DNA of 9,635 nt from Victivallales bacterium (GCA_017458805.1 JAFTAC010000078.1:1-9635); one strand, 5' to 3'. Positions 1-6,319 are shown, counted from the first letter of the stretch. Numbers and translations: made by a program. The notes: generated by a model from the sequence alone, not told the origin.

Positions 1-161
1 CCAGGCCGCCCCGGCCTGGGGAGCGGGGGTAGCCAGGCCGCCCCGGCCTGGGAAAACGGGGGTAGCCAGGCCGCCCCGGCCTGGGAAAACGGGGGTAGCC
101 AGGCCGCCCCGGCCTGGGAAAACGGGGGTAGCCAGGCCGCCCCGGCCTGCGCCGCGAGTAG
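1..161. repeat. Tandem palindromic repeat array, 5 units of 32-33 bp
   Basis: Five head-to-tail units begin at 1, 33, 66, 99 and 132. Units 2, 3 and 4 are identical 33-mers. Unit 1 is 32 bp with a changed linker (gagcgggggtag instead of aaaacgggggtag). Unit 5 keeps the palindrome but its linker is degenerate. Each unit holds CCAGGCCGCCCCGGCCTGG, a perfect 7-bp stem (CCAGGCC/GGCCTGG) with a GCCCC loop. The array may continue left of the window. There are no variable spacers, so this is not a CRISPR array. On the minus strand it lies about 85 bases past the stop of the last gene, so transcripts of the operon could end in or run through these hairpins; no clear T-run follows the hairpins. The structure is seen directly; a role in termination, RNA stability or protein binding is inference. 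Confidence 0.93.
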
Positions 162-246
162 CCTGGCTCCCCCGTCCTTTGGCTTTTGCATCTGAATCGC
201 ACTGGTCTAGTTCCCCCATCACGTTGCGAGAGCGGCACGGGAAAAA
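162..246. other. Short non-coding stretch between repeat array and last gene
   Basis: No convincing gene is seen. The first bases (about 162-174, GCCTGGCTCCCCC) are close to the reverse complement of the GGGGGTAGCCAGGC junction of the array, with one base missing, so the array edge carries an inverted piece of its own unit. The rest holds no strong hairpin or T-run that would clearly terminate the minus-strand operon. Confidence 0.5.
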
Positions 247-1296
247 CTACCAGGGTGCCACCGTATTCCCCTTACGGGCAGGCTTGGCACCGCCAAAAGG
301 ATTCACCACCTGCGGCCTCACTGGCTCTGTTGGAACATCAACTGACTTGAAATGCGTCGAGGGCTTCACGATGTACTTCTTCTTGATTTTTTCGTCTTCC
401 TTTGCCAAGGCGATTACCTGGCAGTTGCTGTATTTCTCCTTCGCCTCGGTAACCCTCAACGTTCCGACATAAATCTCGTCCTGGATTTCCGCCAGTACAT
501 CGTCATCGTCGTCATCATCATCGTCATCGTCCCCATCATCGGCAAGAGCCTCCAGTCGATAGACATCCAGAAGGTCTCCCTCCTTTACCTTGTCCATGTT
601 CAGATTAATGATGACACGGCCATCCTTCTTCACGACTGCCAGCACCGTCCCCGTCATTGGCTGCGGACGGAATTTCCGCGGAACTTTTGTTATGAACTTT
701 GGAATCATCTTATTGATGCATCCATCCGTTGCCGTTTGAAGAGCCTGCTGGTCGAAATTGCCTCTTGCCCCAGCCATGCCGCTTGACACTTCGCTGATAT
801 AGGCTGGCTCGCTCTTCTCCATGGTGCTGAAAACCAGACTGCCCTTACGGGCATCGACTATGAAAAAGGAGACTTCCACAAGCGCATAACGTGTCACCTT
901 CTTGACATTCGACGTCGGGTCAACCCGCACCATTTCGCCAAATCCATACTGGAGCACGTTCATCCGCACCCAATACCCAGGCACGACAAGACCGCCCTCA
1001 ATAGGTTTGTCCCCCTCCATTCCATCCAGAACAGCAGCCTTCCCCCGCTCTACCATGGCATCCCCCATGTCCTTCTCGTCCTTGACGGCAAAGCCAGCCT
1101 CCATCAGAGCAATTTTCAAGCGGTCAATCAGGCCTCTGAAATTAGCGTTCCTCACATCCGTCTTGTTCTCAATCTTGCTCTCCTGCACGCTTACATAAGG
1201 GGGGCGAAACTCCTCTTCCTTGTCCGCTCCACCTGCCAAAGGCGATAGCATCGCGGCGCACATCACAGCAAACAATACAAATCTTTTTGACAACAT
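247..1296 (-). CDS. Exported CsgG-like / FlgT-C-like envelope protein with poly-Asp insert
   Basis: 349 residues starting at the ATG at 1294-1296. A GGAGG at 1306-1310 sits 9 bases upstream; an in-frame upstream start at 1341 would lie inside the terminator hairpin and is rejected. Residues 1-24 form a signal peptide (MLSKRFVLFAVMCAAM, then LAGGA before Asp-Lys-Glu-Glu). Residues 34-207 have the alternating helix/strand look of the CsgG/LpoB fold: a long helix, then GFAVKDEKDM like the 'f.vvdR..l' segment, an ALVEVSFFIVDARKGSLVFS strand pair, then a Gln/Ala helix (FDQQALQTATDGCINKMIPK). Residues 212-312 resemble the FlgT C-terminal barrel (TGTVLAVVKKDGRVIINL, KEGDLLDVYRL, YVGTLRVTEA). An 11-Asp run, preceded by Asp-Asp-Gly, interrupts this domain at residues 253-266. 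The C-terminal tail is basic and proline-rich. Fold calls are from pattern only; the exact function is unknown. It is last in the operon, behind a hairpin, so its expression may differ from that of the upstream genes. Confidence 0.85.
   Translation of the reverse strand: MLSKRFVLFAVMCAAMLSPLAGGADKEEEFRPPYVSVQESKIENKTDVRNANFRGLIDRLKIALMEAGFAVKDEKDMGDAMVERGKAAVLDGMEGDKPIEGGLVVPGYWVRMNVLQYGFGEMVRVDPTSNVKKVTRYALVEVSFFIVDARKGSLVFSTMEKSEPAYISEVSSGMAGARGNFDQQALQTATDGCINKMIPKFITKVPRKFRPQPMTGTVLAVVKKDGRVIINLNMDKVKEGDLLDVYRLEALADDGDDDDDDDDDDDVLAEIQDEIYVGTLRVTEAKEKYSNCQVIALAKEDEKIKKKYIVKPSTHFKSVDVPTEPVRPQVVNPFGGAKPARKGNTVAPW
499..540 (-). repeat. Asp-codon microsatellite inside the last gene
   Basis: A GAT/GAC run encodes Asp-Asp-Gly followed by eleven Asp residues (13 Asp in 14 codons, protein residues 253-266). 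It falls between a GDLLDVYRL strand and a YVGTLRV strand of the FlgT-C-like domain, which suggests an exposed loop. Mixed GAT and GAC codons argue that the run is kept at protein level rather than being a fresh slippage product. Calcium or cation binding is possible but is inference. Confidence 0.8.
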
Positions 1297-1305
1297 CTCT
1301 ATCTT

Positions 1306-1310
1306 CCTCC
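1306..1310 (-). promoter_or_regulatory. Ribosome binding site abutting the terminator T-run
   Basis: GGAGG on the minus strand, 9 bases before the ATG at 1296. It fixes that start. It begins directly after the run of T that follows the 13-bp hairpin at 1316-1353, so folding of the hairpin and access of ribosomes to this site are close neighbours. Confidence 0.8.
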
Positions 1311-1353
1311 AAAAAACAGGTATCCCGACACCAGTCAGCATCGGGATACCTGT
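1311..1353 (-). terminator. Intrinsic terminator-like hairpin between the two FlgT-like genes
   Basis: A perfect 13-bp stem is formed by 1341-1353 and 1316-1328 (arm ACAGGTATCCCGA), with a 12-base loop that can partly close by further G-T and C-G pairs. On the minus strand it is followed by a T-run (1316-1311, six T counting the one in the stem). It starts 6 bases after the stop of the upstream gene and ends next to the GGAGG of the downstream gene. This is the standard shape of a rho-independent terminator. In place it would cut or attenuate read-through into the last gene, unless that gene has its own promoter, which would have to lie inside the upstream coding region. Confidence 0.82.
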
Positions 1354-1359
1354 CAGTTA

Positions 1360-2325
1360 TCATTTCATAACCAGCGTACCGATATGGACTCGGCGGAAAT
1401 GGAACTTGTTGATTTTCACCCAAGCATAGTCGCTGCCTACCATCTTCACGACACCGTCCGCAACCTGTGTCTGGCGAAACTCCTCCACCTCTGTAATGCG
1501 ATTCTTCACCATCTCCTGTTCAACAAAGCGGATTATCGAGCCAACCTGAATCCCATAGGCTCCGCCAACATTAATTCTGGCAAAGAGGCCATTGCCGCGA
1601 ACCTCATCCACAGCAGCGGGGGGCGCAAGCTGCCTTGCATACTCCGTCAGAAGCATCTGCACGGCGGCATCCGCCAGTGCATCTCGTGCATCATTGTATG
1701 AAGCGCAACCACTTACGCTTGGCTTGACATGCATATACAACCTCTGCTTACCTTCAGGGTCCAGAAGGGTCAATGCAACATCCGTGGAACCGCAGTACGT
1801 CGGTCCCGTGACCGTAGAAACGTTGTTGAGCTTCAAGCTCAGACTGCCGCCTCTCTCCTCGTCAAGGCTCAGGTTCACAATGTCAAAAACAAGGCTGTAG
1901 TTTTCCGACTTCGCGAAAGACGCTGCTTCGGGAAGCGTCTCCAACGATTCAAGCTCATTGCCCACGAAGTTGAAGTCAGACAGTGCATTGAACCCCGCAA
2001 AGATGCGAGTTGATGTCGTCTTGGCAAACTCCTGCCGCACGGCGTTGTTGCGGATAAAGCTGGGAAGCCTCATCGACGGGATCAACTTCACGTCGCACTT
2101 GAAGTTCTTGCGCTCCTCTATGGTTTTCTGAACCTCCTTCGCGTATTCAAGCCCCCTTTCGTCCACAGTAATGTCATTCGGAGGAATCACCTGGAGCACC
2201 ATGGGGTCATTGGAGAAGAGCTGGGCCTTGAACTCGTCGAAGGTCTCGCCGTTCATGCAGCCCGTCAGGCAGGCCGCCGACATCATCATCCCCGCAAGCA
2301 ACACTAGTTGAACACACTTTTTCAT
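1360..2325 (-). CDS. Predicted lipoprotein, CsgG-like with FlgT-C-like C-terminus
   Basis: 321 residues. The ATG at 2323-2325 is preferred: AAGGAG at 2337-2342 is 11 bases away, whereas the in-frame TTG at 2334 would be only 2 bases from it. Residues 1-22 are a lipoprotein signal (MKKCVQLVLLAGMMMSAA) with lipobox LTGC and Cys23 as the predicted lipidated residue. Met-Asn-Gly-Glu follows; the second residue after Cys is not Asp, so outer-membrane sorting would be expected by the classical rule. A central region of about residues 45-235 has a long helix, strands such as YSLVFDIVNLSL and DVALTLLDPEGKQRLYMHV, and an ARDALADAAVQMLLTEYARQL helix, a CsgG-like order. Residues 244-321 (GNGLFARINVGGAYGIQVGS onward) resemble the FlgT C-terminal domain also found in the next gene. 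CsgG proteins are lipoprotein secretion pores and FlgT is a flagellar ring protein; which role fits here is not known. Confidence 0.85.
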   Translation of the reverse strand: MKKCVQLVLLAGMMMSAACLTGCMNGETFDEFKAQLFSNDPMVLQVIPPNDITVDERGLEYAKEVQKTIEERKNFKCDVKLIPSMRLPSFIRNNAVRQEFAKTTSTRIFAGFNALSDFNFVGNELESLETLPEAASFAKSENYSLVFDIVNLSLDEERGGSLSLKLNNVSTVTGPTYCGSTDVALTLLDPEGKQRLYMHVKPSVSGCASYNDARDALADAAVQMLLTEYARQLAPPAAVDEVRGNGLFARINVGGAYGIQVGSIIRFVEQEMVKNRITEVEEFRQTQVADGVVKMVGSDYAWVKINKFHFRRVHIGTLVMK

Positions 2326-2336
2326 CTTTTTCAATT

Positions 2337-2342
2337 CTCCTT
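2337..2342 (-). promoter_or_regulatory. Ribosome binding site deciding the lipoprotein start
   Basis: AAGGAG on the minus strand. Spacing is 11 bases to ATG (2325), slightly long, against 2 bases to the in-frame TTG (2334). This favours the ATG and a signal peptide starting Met-Lys-Lys-Cys. Confidence 0.6.
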
Positions 2343-2363
2343 GATTTAATGGGTTGTTTTATC

Positions 2364-3452
2364 TCATGGCTTCAAATTAGCCTTTTTGATGTTGAAGATG
2401 GCGGTGCCCTTGCTGCGGCTCACCTTCACCTGCAAGGGGGTCGCCACATACTCCTCGTTGGGTGGCACGATGGTAATCCAGTGTTCGATGGCCAGCGCCT
2501 GGAAGGGCTCCGAGACGGCAACGGGCGTGCCCTCCTCCACCACCTCGACGTTCCACTCGCCGTCCTCGTCCTTGACGCGCTTCACAACGCGGTCAATGTA
2601 AAGCTCGAAGTCCTCCGACGACACCTCGTTTGCAATCGTCTTCGGTATTTTCACCTTCACGACGTATTCACGCAGGAAGAAACGCCCCACCTTCTCCGCA
2701 ATCTGGTTCATCGCGTCAATGATGAGCTCGTCGGAAGGGTCGTGCCCCGCAGCCTTCGTCACATTCGTCTCGCGGAATTCGGCCTTCGCCTCCACGTCGC
2801 AGGAAAAGACGCGCACGTTGTTGAAGTCGCGCACGCTGGCAACCGCCCGCCGCCTGTAGCTGGTCTTGCGGACCTTGACATCCCCAACGGGAACCGTGAG
2901 GCTCTCCTGCTTCATGTCCGCCAGCGTGACGGTGAGAAAAAGGTTGGCACAGGCGACGTCCTCCTGGCTCTTGGAATCAATTGCCTTCTCGATTTCCGAG
3001 AGGGAGGCCTCGGAGCGGTCCACCAGCTGGATGAAGTCGCCGTACTTGTCCAGCGCCGAGGCCAGGTAGTCCTTGGCGATGACGACAAGCCGGTTGGAGG
3101 TATCGCCCGTGATGGCGGCCCGCAACGCCTCCATCACCTTCCGGCGATGAATGTTTTCATTGCGGATGTCGTTGCTGGTCTGCATATACTCCATCATGCC
3201 CGTCTTCCAGTTGACGCGCGCGGCGTGGCGCCGCAAGTCGGGGTCCGCCATGGAGTCGGCGGGCGACGGCATGGGGGGCACGTCCATGTTCACTTTGTCA
3301 ACCGTCGTCAGGAACTTCTCCGTCTTGGCGACAGAATCAATCGTTCCGACATCCACCAGCAGAAGCTTGATTTTGTTCGGAATCCCCTGCGCAAACAGCC
3401 CTCCCGCCAGGCAAAGCATCAGCACTGCAATCAACACTCTTTTCGTTTTCAT
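2364..3452 (-). CDS. Exported CsgG/LpoB-like protein
   Basis: 362 residues from the ATG at 3450-3452. An AAAAAGGA (3461-3468) lies 8 bases upstream, and an in-frame ATG 11 codons earlier has no signal-peptide character. Residues 1-21 form a clear signal peptide (MKTKRVLIAVLMLCLAGGLFA, cut before Gln-Gly). After a short strand (IKLLLVDVGTI) and a charged helical stretch, about residues 118-245 show the CsgG-type order: helix with LVVIAKDYLASAL, then KYGDFIQLVDRSE (the 'f.vvdR' strand), then ACANLFLTVTLAD, then VRVFSCDVEAKAEF, then an SDELIIDAMNQIAEKVGRFF helix. The C-terminal third (VVKVKIPKTIANEVS onward) is a beta-rich domain, VKVSRSKGTAIFNIKKA at the end, not recognised. No lipobox is seen, so it is probably periplasmic and soluble. 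It opens the three-gene set of CsgG-like proteins after the kinase. Exact function unknown. Confidence 0.85.
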   Translation of the reverse strand: MKTKRVLIAVLMLCLAGGLFAQGIPNKIKLLLVDVGTIDSVAKTEKFLTTVDKVNMDVPPMPSPADSMADPDLRRHAARVNWKTGMMEYMQTSNDIRNENIHRRKVMEALRAAITGDTSNRLVVIAKDYLASALDKYGDFIQLVDRSEASLSEIEKAIDSKSQEDVACANLFLTVTLADMKQESLTVPVGDVKVRKTSYRRRAVASVRDFNNVRVFSCDVEAKAEFRETNVTKAAGHDPSDELIIDAMNQIAEKVGRFFLREYVVKVKIPKTIANEVSSEDFELYIDRVVKRVKDEDGEWNVEVVEEGTPVAVSEPFQALAIEHWITIVPPNEEYVATPLQVKVSRSKGTAIFNIKKANLKP

Positions 3453-3487
3453 TGTCCTTGTCCTTTTTAATTCCGTGGTTATCAATC

Positions 3488-3523
3488 CTAGAGCCTCTAG
3501 AGCTTCGAGAGTTTCTAGAGTGT
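3488..3523 (-). repeat. 9-bp tandem repeat filling the kinase / CsgG-like gap
   Basis: On the plus strand four 9-mers run head to tail: ctagagcct, ctagagctt, cgagagttt, ctagagtgt, with a consensus near CTAGAGnnT. The array ends exactly at the kinase stop codon (3524-3526), whose complement CTA looks like the start of a fifth unit. A 7-bp inverted repeat (CTCTAGA 3495-3501 with TCTAGAG 3514-3520, 12-base loop) arises from the same units. No T-run follows on the minus strand, so it is not an intrinsic terminator. It may be a dispersed intergenic repeat family of this genome; that cannot be tested in one window. Confidence 0.8.
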
Positions 3524-6307
3524 CTATTTTATTCCTTCTGCCTCGTTCAGGATGATTCTGGCCATGGGACGGTATGCGCGGAAGGCCTGCTCCTCAAACA
3601 GCCCAAACTGCTCGTCAAGGTGCTTTTTCAGCTCCGAACGCCTTTTTCTCGCCGGCTTCCCCGCCTTGTTCGCCAGACTTCTCAGCTCAAGAAGGGTTGT
3701 CCGCATGTCGCCAATCACTGCACCCGCCTCGCCGAGCTGGCTTGCTTCCTCGTTGAGTTCCGTCAGCTTGACAAACGCCGGCAACGCCTTCTCCTCATCC
3801 GAACATTCAAGGTACTGCGTGTTGATGTCGCGGCAGTTTGCGGAAATCAGTTGCGTCAAATCATTCAGCGGCGCAATTTCATCCGACTTGACCAAACTGG
3901 ACAATGCCTCACGCGCCGTCTTCAACAGCTCCTTCCCCTTCTCTACACGCTCTTCCAGCTTCGCCACCAGTCTATTATCGTCATCGCCTTTCTTCTTCAA
4001 ATCAATGAGCTCGTCTGACTTTTCCTTTCCCCCGGGTGGGTATGGCGCCAGCTTCGGCTTCTCCGACTTGTTGTCTTCGACAGGTACCGGCCCATGCATC
4101 AACTCAACAGGTGCCGGCCCATGGTTCGGCATGACAACGCCCTTCACCACCACCGGCTCCACTGGCGTCACCGGTTCCTCCACCAGCTCAAAATCCGTGG
4201 CTCCCTCGCCGTTCGGCCTCCCAGACGCATTGGCGCTCTTGGCGGCAGCGTCTTCGGGCGCCGCCCCAGGCATCGACGGCATGTTTGCAACCGTCTCCGT
4301 TTTGGCCCTGTCCTTTCCTTCTTCCGGCAGAAGCACCTCCGTGGGTACCTCGCTAGCCCCACGTGGCCTCTTCGCCCAGCGAACGCCAATCCCTGCCCAG
4401 ACAACTATAGCACCCACTACCAGCACAACCTCCGACACACGTATCACCGTGCGAAACACCGTCATCGGCTTCTTGGAATTTGAAGCTCCCACCCCCTGCG
4501 CCCCACTCGCACCTGGCACTCCACTCGCACCTGGCACTCCACTCGCACCTGGCACACCACTCGCCACCTGCGCCCCACTCGCCCCTGGCACTCCACTCGC
4601 CCCTGGCACTCCACTCGCCACCTGCGCCCCACTCGCCCCCTGCATTGGCAACGGTGCTTCCACAGCCGTCGGTGCCGAGGCCTTAGAAGGCACACTCTGC
4701 ACCTGCTGAACGACTCGCGCCTGCTTCGCTTCCTGCACAGGCTGTACAACCTGCAGTTTTGCCGTTACCTGCGGCTGTGGTTGTAGCACAGCCTGTGCTT
4801 TCGGCTCTGGCGAAGTTTTCTGTTCCTGCTGCCCGGATGGTTGTTGCGCTGCCACTTCCTCCTCTGGGTAGATTATCGTCGCCTGCGTTTTACGCGCACC
4901 TTCCTTCGGCAACGGGGCTGGCTGCGGCTCTGTCTGTAGTTGCGCTTTCTGCGCAATAGGCTGCGGTTGTGGCACGTCCTGCGGCTCTGTCTGTAGCTGC
5001 GCTTTCTGCGCAATAGGCTGCTGTGGCGCGACCTCCGGCTCTGACTGTGGCTCCTCTTTCTGTGCAACGGGCTGCTGTGGCGCGACCTCCGGCTCTGGCA
5101 ACGACTCTGGCTGTTGTGCTGCCACTTCCTCCTCTGGATAAACCACCGTCGCCTGAGTTTTGCGCGCGCCTTCCGTTGGCAAGGGTACAGGTTTTGGCGC
5201 GGGTGGCGCTGCTTCCTCCTCTGGATAGACCACCGTCGCCTGGGTTTTGTGCGCGCCTTCTGTTGGCAAGGGTACAGGTTTTGGCACAACCTCGACCTGT
5301 GCCACCTCCTCCTCTGGATAGACCACTGTCGCCTGGGTTTTGCGTACACCTTCCGTTGGCAATGGTGCATACTGCGGCGACGCAGAGGGTGCTGCAACAG
5401 ACGTTCCAGCGGAAAACTCTTCGGCGGGCTTGCCGATGATGCCGTTGATACCCTCAATCAGCTCGGCTGGCGTCTGTATGCGCTTCTCCAGCTTCTTCGC
5501 GCACATGTTCGCCACCAGAACCGCCACCTTCCGAGGAATATCCGGCACAAAGTCACGCACATCGGGAATCTCCTTTGGCGACACAACCTGCGGGTAAAGC
5601 TCCTCGATGTTCTTTCCATGATATGGTATGTCCCCTGTCAGCATCTCAAAGGCCACGCAGCCAAGGCTGTAGATGTCCGCACGGATATCCACAGCGCTGG
5701 AATCCCTCATCTGCTCAGGCGACATATAGTAGGATGTTCCCAGACGGAAGCCATTTGTCATGTTCATTTCGGAGCTGTTTATCGACTTGGCGATGCCCAG
5801 GTCCCCCAGCTTGACCAGTCCCGTGTCCGTAAACATGATATTGTCGGGCTTGATGTCCCGATGGACGATGTTCTGGCGATGCACCTCGACCAGCGCCGAC
5901 GCCACCTGCCGAATGATTTCCAGCGTCGGCTCGGATGCCAGGCGGCAGCACTGTTCCAAGCGGTTCGTCAGACTTCCGCCCGCCACATATTCCATCGCGA
6001 TGTAATTGACTGTGGTCTGATGGCCTTTGGTGTCAAGAATCGTGTCGGTTCCCGCATCATGGACCTCAATCAGGTTCGGGTGCTTGAGGCGGCACGCCAG
6101 CTTCGCCTCCTCCTGGAAGCGCCTTATAGATTTCGGGCTGGCGATATCGGGCAGAAGCAGCTTCAGCGCGTGATAGACATCAAGCGTGTTGTGATGGACA
6201 AGCCACACCTCGCCCATGCCACCCTTGCCGAGGCAACGCTCCGCAGTATAGCGCCCGAACACCTGCCCTGGCTGCAAGAGATAATCACTGTCTATATTCT
6301 GTGGCAC
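3524..6307 (-). CDS. Hanks-type transmembrane Ser/Thr protein kinase with repeat-rich linker
   Basis: 927 residues with a GTG start (6305-6307), fixed by GGAGG at 6315-6319, 7 bases upstream. The kinase domain is about residues 18-292. It has a glycine loop GKGGMGEVW (27-35), the ATP lysine in HALK (Lys49), helix-C Glu67, a catalytic loop HRDIKPDN (149-156, Asp151), a metal-binding motif DLG (169-171) in place of the usual DFG, SPE (196-198), Asp211 and Arg276. All the key residues are present, so it should be active. It would phosphorylate Ser/Thr of proteins in the cytoplasm. Residues 293-617 are a Pro/Gln/Ala-rich linker with three repeat types: four Thr motifs, three EPEVAPQQP-type units at 405-459, and a Gly-Ala-Ser collagen-like stretch at 557-606. 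One membrane span follows (about 624-645), flanked by Arg/Lys. Residues 646-927 should be periplasmic: a Pro-rich stalk, then a charged coiled-coil region (about 765-905). No PASTA or other known sensor is seen. Its phosphatase partner lies just upstream. Confidence 0.96.
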   Translation of the reverse strand: MPQNIDSDYLLQPGQVFGRYTAERCLGKGGMGEVWLVHHNTLDVYHALKLLLPDIASPKSIRRFQEEAKLACRLKHPNLIEVHDAGTDTILDTKGHQTTVNYIAMEYVAGGSLTNRLEQCCRLASEPTLEIIRQVASALVEVHRQNIVHRDIKPDNIMFTDTGLVKLGDLGIAKSINSSEMNMTNGFRLGTSYYMSPEQMRDSSAVDIRADIYSLGCVAFEMLTGDIPYHGKNIEELYPQVVSPKEIPDVRDFVPDIPRKVAVLVANMCAKKLEKRIQTPAELIEGINGIIGKPAEEFSAGTSVAAPSASPQYAPLPTEGVRKTQATVVYPEEEVAQVEVVPKPVPLPTEGAHKTQATVVYPEEEAAPPAPKPVPLPTEGARKTQATVVYPEEEVAAQQPESLPEPEVAPQQPVAQKEEPQSEPEVAPQQPIAQKAQLQTEPQDVPQPQPIAQKAQLQTEPQPAPLPKEGARKTQATIIYPEEEVAAQQPSGQQEQKTSPEPKAQAVLQPQPQVTAKLQVVQPVQEAKQARVVQQVQSVPSKASAPTAVEAPLPMQGASGAQVASGVPGASGVPGASGAQVASGVPGASGVPGASGVPGASGAQGVGASNSKKPMTVFRTVIRVSEVVLVVGAIVVWAGIGVRWAKRPRGASEVPTEVLLPEEGKDRAKTETVANMPSMPGAAPEDAAAKSANASGRPNGEGATDFELVEEPVTPVEPVVVKGVVMPNHGPAPVELMHGPVPVEDNKSEKPKLAPYPPGGKEKSDELIDLKKKGDDDNRLVAKLEERVEKGKELLKTAREALSSLVKSDEIAPLNDLTQLISANCRDINTQYLECSDEEKALPAFVKLTELNEEASQLGEAGAVIGDMRTTLLELRSLANKAGKPARKRRSELKKHLDEQFGLFEEQAFRAYRPMARIILNEAEGIK
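4490..4639 (-). repeat. Collagen-like Gly-Ala-Ser / Gly-Val-Pro coding repeat in the kinase
   Basis: Kinase residues 557-606 are built from 6-residue units GASGVP and GASGAQVASGVP, that is 18-bp DNA repeats (GGCACTCCACTCGCACCT or close variants on the plus strand), about eight copies in total. The stretch follows the Gly-X-Y rule except where Val-Ala-Ser replaces a Gly. It lies just before the membrane span. Near-identical DNA copies suggest recent expansion, and the number of units may vary between strains. Confidence 0.9.
4856..5365 (-). repeat. Thr-motif and Pro/Gln repeats in the kinase linker
   Basis: Four 20-residue copies of a motif running PLPTEG, two variable residues, then KTQATVVYPEEE lie at kinase residues 315-334, 346-365, 375-394 and 465-484. 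The third and fourth are separated by three 18-19 residue units of the EPEVAPQQPIAQKAQLQT type. The fourth copy has Lys for Thr at position 4 and Ile-Ile-Tyr for Val-Val-Tyr. The invariant part K-T-Q-A-T plus acidic tail is unusual for a plain spacer. Each copy has Thr residues with an acidic stretch downstream, so phosphorylation or docking of a phospho-Thr reader is plausible (inference). Confidence 0.9.
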
Positions 6308-6314
6308 TTTCTGG

Positions 6315-6319
6315 CCTCC
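6315..6319 (-). promoter_or_regulatory. Ribosome binding site fixing the GTG start of the kinase
   Basis: GGAGG on the minus strand, 7 bases before the GTG at 6307, inside the 20-base gap after the upstream gene. There is no ATG nearby in frame that would keep the N-terminal strand before the glycine loop, so GTG is the supported start. Confidence 0.8.

Noticed and set aside
1..161. CRISPR array
   Set aside because: Units abut with identical 13-base linkers and there are no unique spacers; no cas genes are seen.
1..195. Plus-strand open frame through the repeat array (repeating SQAAPAWENGG), running in from the left edge to a TGA at 193-195
   Set aside because: It stays open only because the unit is 33 bp and lacks stops in that frame; the minus strand is equally open in one frame. 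No start, ribosome site or non-repeat domain is visible. The tail of a gene entering from the left cannot be fully excluded.
2349..3470. Plus-strand 373-residue open frame opposite the CsgG-like gene
   Set aside because: It mirrors the minus-strand gene, has Leu/His/Arg-biased shadow composition, and lacks a ribosome site. The minus strand has a signal peptide, a ribosome site and a recognisable fold pattern.
3495..3520. Intrinsic terminator after the kinase
   Set aside because: A 7-bp inverted repeat exists but it is a by-product of the 9-bp tandem repeat, and no T-run follows on the minus strand.
3552..4709. Plus-strand 385-residue Ser/Pro/Thr-rich open frame opposite the kinase C-terminal half
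   Set aside because: Its low-complexity repeats are the antisense image of the kinase collagen-like and linker repeats; no start signal.
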